Source: Micromonospora sp. NBC_01796
GTDB lineage: Bacteria; Actinomycetota; Actinomycetes; Mycobacteriales; Micromonosporaceae
Assembly: GCF_035917455.1 (NCBI RefSeq)
Contig: NZ_CP109078.1
Coordinates: 434,001-498,000, forward strand
DNA: 64,000 nt
Direction of reading: 5' to 3'
Shown: positions 26,256 through 33,495 of the stretch, piece after piece
Layout: the number at the start of each line of letters is the position of its first letter
Numbering within the stretch: position 1 is the first letter of the stretch
The notes under the pieces: model-generated
Database searches by the model: none
What the model was told of the DNA's origin: nothing
Seen by the model: only the letters and a program-made list of their open reading frames with translations
Position numbers and translations under genes: made by a program

Positions 26256-27059
26256 ATGACCTCTTTCGTTGTTCAACGTAACGGCCGTCCGGCGACCGCC
26301 GAGGAGTTGGCGCCGCTCGCCTTCGCAGGCTATGCCCACTTCACCGCCGTGCAGGTGCGTGGAGGCCGGGTCCGGGGTCTCGACCTCCATCTGGAGCGGC
26401 TGCGGTCCGCCTCGGTGGAGTTGTTCGGTCAGGCACTGCCCGACGATCGGGTCCGGTCCTGTCTGCGGGCGGCGCTCGATGCCGGTCCGGCCGACCTCTC
26501 GCTGATGGCCACGGTGTACTCGCCATCAGGCGAGTTCACCGTGGCCGGGCCCGAGGTGGAGCCTGAGGTGCTGGTCCGTACCGGGCCGGCCGCGTCCGGC
26601 CCGCAGGGCCCACTGACACTGGCGACGGTCGAGCACGAACGGGTCCTCCCGGCCGTGAAGCACGTCGGCGAGATGGCCAAGACGTATTTCCTCCGTCAGG
26701 CCGTTGGACAAGGCTTCGACGATGCCGCTTTCGTCGACCGTCGGGGTCGGCTCAGCGAAGGGTCGATCTGGAATCTGGCCTTCTGGGACGGCACGGCAGT
26801 GGTGTGGCCCGTGGCCGAGATGCTGGGTGGGACCACAATGGGCATTGTCCGTCGGCAGCTGGATCGAATGGGTGTCCCCCAGCGCGTCCAGGAGGTCACC
26901 CTCGCCGACCTGCCGGCGATGGCCGGGGGTGTGGTCATGAACTCATGGACGCCGGGTGTGGCGGTGCACCGGATCGGCTCTGCGCCCTTGCCCGAGGCGC
27001 CGTCCTTCTACGCGTTGCTCCACCGGGCCTACCAGGCCGAACCACTCACCTCGCCATGA
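26256..27059 (+). CDS. Aminotransferase class IV family protein
   Basis: A 267-residue fold-type IV PLP protein related to D-amino-acid transaminase, branched-chain transaminase and 4-amino-4-deoxychorismate lyase. The N-terminal region FTAVQVRGGRVRGLDLHLER and the C-terminal LSEGSIWNLAFWDG are family signatures; Lys135 in PAVKHVGEMAK is the expected PLP lysine. The SEGSIWN motif replaces the usual TEG..SN. The conserved end VMNSWTPGVAVHRIG is also typical. The true amino donor is not predictable. It appears to be a leaderless transcript controlled by the divergent MerR protein. Confidence 0.88.
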   Translation: MTSFVVQRNGRPATAEELAPLAFAGYAHFTAVQVRGGRVRGLDLHLERLRSASVELFGQALPDDRVRSCLRAALDAGPADLSLMATVYSPSGEFTVAGPEVEPEVLVRTGPAASGPQGPLTLATVEHERVLPAVKHVGEMAKTYFLRQAVGQGFDDAAFVDRRGRLSEGSIWNLAFWDGTAVVWPVAEMLGGTTMGIVRRQLDRMGVPQRVQEVTLADLPAMAGGVVMNSWTPGVAVHRIGSAPLPEAPSFYALLHRAYQAEPLTSP

Positions 27060-27098
27060 GACCGGACAACGTATCGAGGGGAGTATTCGCGTACGCGC

Positions 27099-28157
27099 CT
27101 AGGTGATCTCGGTGTCGCGGAGCAGGCGCCACAGACCGGCGCCGTCCGGGGCGTACAGCCACGGCTGACCGGCCAGGCCGGAGGCGCGCGGGTCGCCGTT
27201 GTGGTGGCCGGGCAGGCCACCGGCGAGCACCGACTGGGTCGGGGAGAGCCGGCGGATCGCGACCGCGGCCACGTTCTCCGGGTGGGCGGCGGCGAACTCG
27301 GCGTAGATCTCCTGGTCGTGCTGGCCGTCGTCGCCGACGAGCAGCCAGCGGACCTTCGGGAACTCGCGGGCCAACTGGGCCAGGGTGGCCCGCTTGTGTT
27401 CCCGCCCGCTGCGGAACCACCGGTCGACCGTCGGCCCCCACTGGGTGAGCAGCAGCGGACCGGCCGGGTAGAGGTGCCGGGAGAGGAACCGGGTCAGCGT
27501 CGGGGCCACGTTCCAGGCGCCGGTGGAGAGGTAGAAGACCGGGGCGCCGGGGTGGGCGGTGACGAGGCGCTCGTAGAGCACCCCCATGCCGGGTACGGCC
27601 ATCCGGGCGTGTTCGTCGAGCACGAACGTGTTCCAGGCGGCGAGCAGGGGCCGGGGCAGCGCGGTGACCATCACCGTGTCGTCGATGTCGGAGAGGATGC
27701 CGAACCGGGCCTCCGGGTCGACCACGCGTACCGGGGCGTCGACGGGTTCGGCGCCGGGGCTGGTCAGTCGCGCCGTACCCCAGCCGGGGGGCAGGTCGGC
27801 CTTGATCACGGCGTCGATGAACCCGCTGCGGTCCGTACGCGCCTCGTGCCGGCTCCCGCCCGCCTCGATCAGCACCGGGGCGTCCTTCACCGGCAGGGTG
27901 ACGAAGCTGCGCCAGCCGCGTACCTTCTCGGCGGGTCGGGGTGCACGGGGGTCGATCCGGGTGAGCAGCATCCGGCCCATCACGCGCAGCCAGCCCTGGC
28001 CGCCGTAACCGGCGTACGCGACGATCGTGGGCGGCCATCCCCGTTGCCGCAACCGGCGTGCGAACAGCTCGTGCACCGCGTCCTCGACCCGGGCCGCCCG
28101 GTGTGGGCGCCGGGTCACTTCCGACGATCGGGCGGGTACGAGCGACACCCCTGACAC
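27099..28157 (-). CDS. App1 family (DUF2183) phosphatase-domain protein
   Basis: A 352-residue protein with the App1/DUF2183 signature: ILSDIDDTVMVTALP carries the DxDxT motif of HAD-type phosphatases, followed by FYLSTGAWNVAP, and HKRATLAQLAREFP and LLVGDDGQHDQEIYAEFA. The yeast member App1 is an actin-patch phosphatidate phosphatase; bacterial relatives are not well studied. The N-terminal 130 residues hold a beta-rich domain (RIDPRAPRPAEKVRGW). GTG 28157 is my choice; GTG 28148 and TTG 28202 are in frame and none has a strong ribosome binding site. Confidence 0.85.
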   Translation of the reverse strand: MSGVSLVPARSSEVTRRPHRAARVEDAVHELFARRLRQRGWPPTIVAYAGYGGQGWLRVMGRMLLTRIDPRAPRPAEKVRGWRSFVTLPVKDAPVLIEAGGSRHEARTDRSGFIDAVIKADLPPGWGTARLTSPGAEPVDAPVRVVDPEARFGILSDIDDTVMVTALPRPLLAAWNTFVLDEHARMAVPGMGVLYERLVTAHPGAPVFYLSTGAWNVAPTLTRFLSRHLYPAGPLLLTQWGPTVDRWFRSGREHKRATLAQLAREFPKVRWLLVGDDGQHDQEIYAEFAAAHPENVAAVAIRRLSPTQSVLAGGLPGHHNGDPRASGLAGQPWLYAPDGAGLWRLLRDTEIT

Positions 28158-28304
28158 CCTGCCATAAGCGGTCCCCGCCGGCCATGCGAGCACCGGGCAC
28201 AATGATCAAAAATTCCCCGGACCTGCCCGTTTTGCCGAGATGAACGGTTTTCACCCTATTCAACGTGCGACACTGCCTGCGGGACGACGACGGGGGCGTT
28301 GGTC

Positions 28305-29963
28305 GTGTCAGTGGCCGTGGAGCAGACCGAACGGCAGCGCCGGTGGCTCGATGCGCCGGGGCTGGTGGCCCTCCTACTCGGGCTGGTCGGTATCGGTTAC
28401 CGGCTGGTCCTGATGCTGCTCACCGTGCCGGGCGGGAACAGCGACGAGGCGACCTTCGGGCTCGCCGCGGCACACATCGCCACCGGCAGGGAATGGCCGA
28501 TCTTCCTCTACGGGCAGCACTACATGGGGGTCGTCGAGTCGTACCTCGCGGCGCCGCTGTTCGCCGCCTTCGAACCGAGCTGGGTACTGCTCCGGCTGCC
28601 GCTGATCTTCCTGTACGCCGCCTTCGTCTACCTGATGTACCGGCTCACCCGGCGGCTCTACTCCCCCTGGCTCGCCACCCTCACCGTCGGGCTGTTCGCG
28701 CTCGGCTCGGAACGGATCATCCGGGACCAGCTCACCGCGGTCGGCGGACGGCCGGAGGTCAAACCCGCCGTCGCCCTGCTGCTGCTGATCGCCCTGGCCC
28801 TCGGCGAGCGCCGGATCGTCCGCCGCCGCTGGCTCGCCTTCGGCGCCTTCGGCCTGGTCACCGGGCTCTGCGTGTGGGACGACTGGTTGATCCTGCCGTA
28901 CCTGGCGGTGGCCGCGCTCGTGCTGCTGATCGGCAACTTCCGGGAACTGCTCGGCTGGGCGGGGCTGCTGCTCGTCGCCGGGTTTCTCCTCGGCGTACTG
29001 CCGCTGATCCTGGACAACGTGTGGGCCCCGCCGGGGCAGGACTCACTGTCCGTACTGTCCCAGGTCAGCGCCGGGGAGGGCGGGGACACCTCGACCGTCG
29101 ACCAGTTGCACGGCAGCGTACTGGTCGGCATCCCGCTCGCCACCGGGATCTGCCTGCCGACCGCCTGCACCGGGTGGCAGATGGCCTGGGGTGCGCTCTA
29201 CCCACTGCTGTTGCTGGTCGCGGCGGTGCTCGCCGTACTCTGCCTGCGCCGGCCGGGACCGGTCGAGTCCGCCGCCGATCACCGTGGCGGGCCCGCCGCC
29301 GGGGACACGCCGCTCGTCCGCCGGCTGCGGTACGTCACCCAGCTCGCCCTGCTCGCCGGTGCCGCCCTGACCCTGGCCGGGTACGCCCGCAGCTCGCTCG
29401 CCGCCACCGCACCGCTGGCCAGCGCCCGGTACCTGTCGATCCTGCAACTGTCCCTGCCGGCCGTACTCTGGCCGCTCTGGCTCGCGGCCGGCTGGGTGCG
29501 GCGGGGCAGACAGGGGGCGAGGGTGGCCGGGGTCCTGGCGAGCGGGGTGCTGGTGGTGTTGGCGGGCACGATGGTCTACACCACGGTCGACCTGATCAGG
29601 GAGGTGCCGACGATCAGGGCCGAGGAGGGTCGGTCACGGGAACTGGCGACCGTACTGCGCCGGGCCGGGATCACCCGGGTCTACGGCGACTACTGGACCT
29701 GCAACCGGCTGATCTTCAACAGTCGGGAACGGGTGCTCTGCGCCGTACTCGGGGACACCCTGCGGCCCGGTCAGGACCGCTACCCCGCGTACCCGCGCCA
29801 GGTGCACGCGGCCGACCGGCCGGCGTTCGTGTTCGGCCGGCTCGAACCGGCCGACCAGGCCTTCCGCGACCTGCTCCGGGAGCGCGGCATCGGGGCGCGG
29901 ACGATCGAGTTCGCCGAGTACCGGATCTACCAGCCCGAGGTCACCGTCCGGCCCGGCCGGTGA
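28305..29963 (+). CDS. Polytopic membrane protein, GT-C glycosyltransferase-like
   Basis: A 552-residue integral membrane protein with about ten to twelve hydrophobic helices and a C-terminal extracytoplasmic domain (about residues 425-552). An acidic pair in the first outer loop, NSDEATFGLAAAHI, followed by YGQHYMGVVESYLAAPLF, is the layout of GT-C enzymes (ArnT/PMT-like) in which the loop-1 Asp is catalytic and sugar comes from a lipid carrier. I do not recognise the acceptor. The C-terminal part has a redox-capable pair (YWTCNRL, VLCAVLG). GTG 28305 is preceded by GGGGG; TTG 28299 is possible. Confidence 0.75.
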   Translation: MSVAVEQTERQRRWLDAPGLVALLLGLVGIGYRLVLMLLTVPGGNSDEATFGLAAAHIATGREWPIFLYGQHYMGVVESYLAAPLFAAFEPSWVLLRLPLIFLYAAFVYLMYRLTRRLYSPWLATLTVGLFALGSERIIRDQLTAVGGRPEVKPAVALLLLIALALGERRIVRRRWLAFGAFGLVTGLCVWDDWLILPYLAVAALVLLIGNFRELLGWAGLLLVAGFLLGVLPLILDNVWAPPGQDSLSVLSQVSAGEGGDTSTVDQLHGSVLVGIPLATGICLPTACTGWQMAWGALYPLLLLVAAVLAVLCLRRPGPVESAADHRGGPAAGDTPLVRRLRYVTQLALLAGAALTLAGYARSSLAATAPLASARYLSILQLSLPAVLWPLWLAAGWVRRGRQGARVAGVLASGVLVVLAGTMVYTTVDLIREVPTIRAEEGRSRELATVLRRAGITRVYGDYWTCNRLIFNSRERVLCAVLGDTLRPGQDRYPAYPRQVHAADRPAFVFGRLEPADQAFRDLLRERGIGARTIEFAEYRIYQPEVTVRPGR

Positions 29964-29972
29964 CGCTCCGGC

Positions 29973-30605
29973 TCAGCCGTAGAGGCGTTCGGCGTACGCC
30001 GGGCCGTAGTAGCGCTCCAGCTCCTCGAGGGACTGGTCGGGGGACTCGAGCGCCTTGGCGATGCACGCCCGCGACGGCACCACGTCCGGCTGCCAGCTCT
30101 CCGGCCGCCACAGGTCGGAGCGGAGGAACGCCTTCGAGCAGTGGTAGAAGATCTCCTCGACCTCCACCACCATGGCCAGGGTGGGCACCCGGCCCTTGAC
30201 CGCGAGTCGGGGGAAGAACGGGGCGTCGCGGACCAGCCGGGCCCGACCGTTGATCCGCAGCGTGTCGCCCCGGCCGGGGATCAGGAAGACCAGCCCGACG
30301 TGCGGGTTGTCGAGCACGTTGTGGAAACCGTCGGCCCGCCGGTTGCCCAGCCGGTCCGGGATGACGATCGTGGTCTCGTCAAGGACCAGGGTGAAGCCGG
30401 CCGGGTCACCCTTGGGCGAGACGTCGCAGGTGCCGTCCGCGCCGGCGGTGGACATCAGGCAGAACGGCGACGCGGCCAGCCACTGCCGGTCGTAGTCGTG
30501 CAGGGACTTGCGCGCCTTTTCCGCCACCCGTCGCAGCGGTGCGCCGAGCAGCTCGCGCAGCTCGTCGTGCGAGGTCACCTCGACCAGTTCATCCGTGTCC
30601 GTCAT
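29973..30605 (-). CDS. Pyridoxamine 5'-phosphate oxidase family flavoprotein (MSMEG_1061-like)
   Basis: A 210-residue split-barrel FMN protein. ASPFCLMSTAGADGTCDVSPKG is close to the mycobacterial MSMEG_1061 group, with IPDRLGNRRADGFHNVLDNP and HVGLVFLIPGRGDTLRINGRA lining the flavin site. The C-terminal helix region (EEIFYHCSKAFLRSDLW) is also typical. These proteins bind FMN or F420 and probably reduce small molecules; true PNPOx activity is not expected. ATG 30605 has GGGGGAGT upstream. It is convergent with the GT-C gene (9 bp apart) and 101 bp downstream of the aldehyde dehydrogenase on the same strand. Confidence 0.9.
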   Translation of the reverse strand: MTDTDELVEVTSHDELRELLGAPLRRVAEKARKSLHDYDRQWLAASPFCLMSTAGADGTCDVSPKGDPAGFTLVLDETTIVIPDRLGNRRADGFHNVLDNPHVGLVFLIPGRGDTLRINGRARLVRDAPFFPRLAVKGRVPTLAMVVEVEEIFYHCSKAFLRSDLWRPESWQPDVVPSRACIAKALESPDQSLEELERYYGPAYAERLYG

Positions 30606-30638
30606 CGCGCCACTCCCCCGTGCCGTCGGCTCCACCGG

Positions 30639-30656
30639 GTCCGAACCGTCCGAACC
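30639..30656. repeat. Tandem 9-bp repeat upstream of the PPOX gene
   Basis: GTCCGAACC occurs twice without a gap (30639-30647, 30648-30656) within the promoter region of the minus-strand flavoprotein gene. TAGGCT on the minus strand lies just upstream and may be its -10. It may be an operator or chance. Confidence 0.35.
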
Positions 30657-30706
30657 AAGCCTAACCAGGCACGCAAGGCGTTACCGTCCCGGAAGTCCGG
30701 GTGGCG

Positions 30707-32272
30707 TCACCCGGCGGTCGTGTCGAGACCGAGTACGCCGTCGGTGCGCCGGACGATGCCCAGCGGATTGCCGTCGCGCAGCGCCACCGGCAACAGCTCC
30801 TGCGGAAGTCCCTGGTACGCGACCGGGCGCAGGAACCGTCGGGCGGCGGTCTGACCCACCGACGTGTGGATCGAGGCGGTGGTCGCCGGCCACGGACCGC
30901 CGTGCTGCATCGCCCAGGTGACCGCCACCCCGGTCGGCCAGCCGTTCCAGATGATCCGGCCGGCACGGGCGGTGAACACCTCGACCAGGTGCCGGGCGAG
31001 TACGTCGTCGTCGGGCAGTTCCGCGTGCAGGCTCGCGGTCAGGCTGCCGGGCAGGACCGCCAGCGCCGCGAGCAGTTCGGCGTGGTCGGCGTACTCGACC
31101 AGCAGTGCGGCCGGGCCGAAGCACTCGGCCAGCAGGTCGTCGGGGCGGGCCAGCAGGTCGGTCACGGAAACCGCGAGCAGCCGGGCCGGCACCCGGTAGC
31201 CGGCTCGCTCCGCGTCGTCGACCGGGGCGAGGTCCCGTACGCCGGGCACACCGGCCAGCGTGGCGGCGACGGCGGTGTAACCGTCCCGGATCCGGTTGTT
31301 GAGCAGCGGTCCGATCGTGGCGGCGCGCAGCGCGTCCAGCAGCGCCGGCTCCAGCCCGTGGCCCGCCGGCAGGAACAGCAGGCCGGGCTTGGTGCAGAAC
31401 TGCCCGGCGCCCATGGTGAACGAGGCCACGAACCCGGCCGCCAGTTCGGCGGACCGGGCGGCGATCGCGGCCGGGGTCAGCACGGTCGGGTTCAGCGAGC
31501 CCAGCTCGCCGTAGAAGGGGATCGGGTCGGGGCGAGCGTTCGCCAGGTCGAACAGGGCCCGGCCGCCGGCCTCCGAGCCGGTGAAGCCGACCGCCCGGAT
31601 CGCCGGGTGGGTGACCAGTGCCCGCCCGGCCTCGATGCCGTGCACGACGGCGAACGACCCCGGTGGTGCACCGGCGGCGGTCAGCGCGTCGGCCACGATC
31701 CGTCCACTGAGTACGGACAGGCCGGGGTGGCCGGGGTGGGCCTTGACCACGACCGGACAACCGGCGGCGAGGGCGCTGGCCGTGTCACCACCGGCGACCG
31801 AGAACGCGAACGGGAAGTTGCTGGCGGCGAAGACCGCGACCGGTCCCAGTGGCACCAGGATCCGGCGCAGGTCCGGCCGGGGTGCCGGCAGAGCCGCCGG
31901 GTCGGCGGGGTCGACCACCGCCTCCAGCAGTGACCCCTCCTCCAGTGCGGCGGCGAAGAACTCCAACTGGACCGTGGTACGGGTCAGTTCGCCGCCGAGG
32001 CGGACCGGGCCGAGTCCGGTCTCCCGGTCGGCGAGTTCGACCAGTTCGTCGCGCGCCCCTTCGAGCGCCGCCCCGACCGCACGCAGCAACCCTGCCCGCT
32101 CGCCCGGCAGCAACCCCGCCAGTACGGGAGCCGCGGCGGCGGCCGCGCGGGCCACCCGGTCCACCCGCTGGGCGGAGGTGTGCGCCACCGGGGCGCCGAC
32201 CGCCGTCCCGGTCTGCGGGTCCATGCCCTGGTCGAAACCGGTCGTCTCCACCGCGATCCCTCTCCAACTCAT
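30707..32272 (-). CDS. NADP-dependent aldehyde dehydrogenase, alpha-ketoglutarate semialdehyde dehydrogenase type
   Basis: A 521-residue aldehyde dehydrogenase of the NADP+ branch that includes alpha-ketoglutarate semialdehyde dehydrogenases. The catalytic Cys is in GAGQFCTKPG, the general-base Glu is in FYGELGSLNP, and the cofactor site includes FAASNFPFAFSVAGGDT and FTGSEAGG. It would oxidise 2,5-dioxopentanoate to alpha-ketoglutarate. That is the last step of trans-4-hydroxyproline catabolism, whose other genes lie at 43.2-48.1 kb; the same activity serves some sugar-acid pathways, so the link is inferred. ATG 32272 is used; an upstream frame adds 12 residues. Confidence 0.85.
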   Translation of the reverse strand: MSWRGIAVETTGFDQGMDPQTGTAVGAPVAHTSAQRVDRVARAAAAAAPVLAGLLPGERAGLLRAVGAALEGARDELVELADRETGLGPVRLGGELTRTTVQLEFFAAALEEGSLLEAVVDPADPAALPAPRPDLRRILVPLGPVAVFAASNFPFAFSVAGGDTASALAAGCPVVVKAHPGHPGLSVLSGRIVADALTAAGAPPGSFAVVHGIEAGRALVTHPAIRAVGFTGSEAGGRALFDLANARPDPIPFYGELGSLNPTVLTPAAIAARSAELAAGFVASFTMGAGQFCTKPGLLFLPAGHGLEPALLDALRAATIGPLLNNRIRDGYTAVAATLAGVPGVRDLAPVDDAERAGYRVPARLLAVSVTDLLARPDDLLAECFGPAALLVEYADHAELLAALAVLPGSLTASLHAELPDDDVLARHLVEVFTARAGRIIWNGWPTGVAVTWAMQHGGPWPATTASIHTSVGQTAARRFLRPVAYQGLPQELLPVALRDGNPLGIVRRTDGVLGLDTTAG

Positions 32273-32313
32273 CGTCACACCGTCGGCCGGTCGATCACTG
32301 CGCCGCACGACAC

Positions 32314-32925
32314 TCAGCCGGCGATGACCAGCTCGCGCAGTTGGGCGTCGAGCGCCGACGCGTCGAGACCGCCGGGCCAGCCGCGCAGCAGCGCACCGCC
32401 CTTGGCCACGACCGCCACCGCGCCCGGCTCGCGGACCGCGTACGACTGCCAGGTCGTCTGGGCCGGGTCGAAGACCACCGGGAACTCGACCTTGTGTTCG
32501 CGCAGGTAGGGCTCCAGGTCGGCGGGTTCGTCCTCACTCACGACGCCAACGAAGACCACCCGGTCGCGGTAACTGCGGGCGAGGTCGCTCAGCGCGGTCT
32601 GGCGCTCGGCGCAGACGGTGCACCAGGAGCTGAAGAAGACCAGTACCACCGGGCGCTCGGCCCAGAAGTTCGCGATGGTCAGCGGGCTGCCGTCGGTGAG
32701 GGTGCCGGTGAAGGCCGGGGCGGCGGGGGCTCCGGACGGGGCCGGACGCAGCGCCAGCCCGGCGGGGACCGGGCCGGGCAGGGTGTCCGCGCCGCCGGCC
32801 GCCGCCGGGGCGGAGGATTCCCCGGCGGCGGACTCCGAGGCGGGGCCGGAGCAGGCGCCGAGCGCGAGCGCGGCCACGACCAGCATCGCGGGCAGCAGCG
32901 CCGTACGGTTGCGCAATCGCCTCAC
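32314..32925 (-). CDS. Lipoprotein with thioredoxin-like (TlpA/AhpC-TSA) domain
   Basis: A 203-residue exported lipoprotein: lipobox LGAC with Cys25, then a Ser/Ala/Gly-rich linker (26-70) and a thioredoxin fold. The active site is FFSSWCTVCAERQ (CxxC), followed by VVFVGVVSEDEPADLEPYL and VVFDPAQTTWQSYAVREPG with the cis-Pro region altered (EPGAVAVV). It is probably anchored outside the membrane and acts in thiol-disulfide exchange. The ATG overlaps the upstream lipoprotein stop as ATGA, so the two are translationally coupled. Confidence 0.9.
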   Translation of the reverse strand: MRRLRNRTALLPAMLVVAALALGACSGPASESAAGESSAPAAAGGADTLPGPVPAGLALRPAPSGAPAAPAFTGTLTDGSPLTIANFWAERPVVLVFFSSWCTVCAERQTALSDLARSYRDRVVFVGVVSEDEPADLEPYLREHKVEFPVVFDPAQTTWQSYAVREPGAVAVVAKGGALLRGWPGGLDASALDAQLRELVIAG

Positions 32926-33383
32926 GACGGCACCACGGCGACCAGCGCCGGTCCCTCGTCGTTGTTGGCGGTGAGGTCGATCGGGGCGCGATCGTCGACC
33001 ACCAGCCGGTAGCGGTCCCGTTCGGGCACCGTCACGGGGATGGCGAACTCGCAGTAGGTGGGGATGCGCGCCACTTCGAGATCCTCCTGGAAGGTACGCA
33101 CCGAGGTGCCGGACGGCAGCTTGCCCTCGGTCAGGGTCTTGCCGTCGCCGTCCACGACCCGGTACGGCGCCTTGTTGTGGATGAAGAGGTAGGGACCGGT
33201 TCCGGCACAGTCCACCCCCTCCTCACGGATGTTGATGTCCCGCACCAGCACCCGCACGGTAGTGGCGGAGGCCGCCTCGGGCTCGTCCGAGCAGGCGGTC
33301 AGCCCGGTTCCGGCCAGGAGCGCGCCGAGCAGTAGCGGCGCGAGGGCCGCCGGTCGGGCGTACCCGATGGTCCGTCGCCGCAT
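32922..33383 (-). CDS. Lipoprotein of unknown function
   Basis: A 153-residue lipoprotein with lipobox LTAC (Cys31) after a short hydrophobic stretch. The mature part has two further cysteines (GVDCAGTGPY and PTYCEFAIPV), which could form a disulfide and be a client of the coupled thioredoxin-like lipoprotein. The strand pattern (TVRVLVRDINIREE, YRVVDGDGKTLTEGKLPSG) suggests a small beta-sandwich. I do not recognise the family. It is the first gene of the two-gene unit. Confidence 0.75.
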   Translation of the reverse strand: MRRRTIGYARPAALAPLLLGALLAGTGLTACSDEPEAASATTVRVLVRDINIREEGVDCAGTGPYLFIHNKAPYRVVDGDGKTLTEGKLPSGTSVRTFQEDLEVARIPTYCEFAIPVTVPERDRYRLVVDDRAPIDLTANNDEGPALVAVVPS

Positions 33384-33413
33384 CGTGTCTCCTCGCTCCG
33401 TTGGTGCCCGGCG

Positions 33414-33457
33414 CAGGTCGTCGGGTCGGGATCGGCGAACCCCGACCCGACGACCTG
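33414..33457. terminator. Strong 17-bp terminator hairpin
   Basis: CAGGTCGTCGGGTCGGG (33414-33430) and CCCGACCCGACGACCTG (33441-33457), perfect, with a 10-nt loop. It lies 38 bp beyond the minus-strand metalloprotease stop and insulates the following lipoprotein genes. Confidence 0.85.
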
Positions 33458-33495
33458 TCCGGTGGTCAGTTCCGGTGATCAGTCTTGACGATCGG

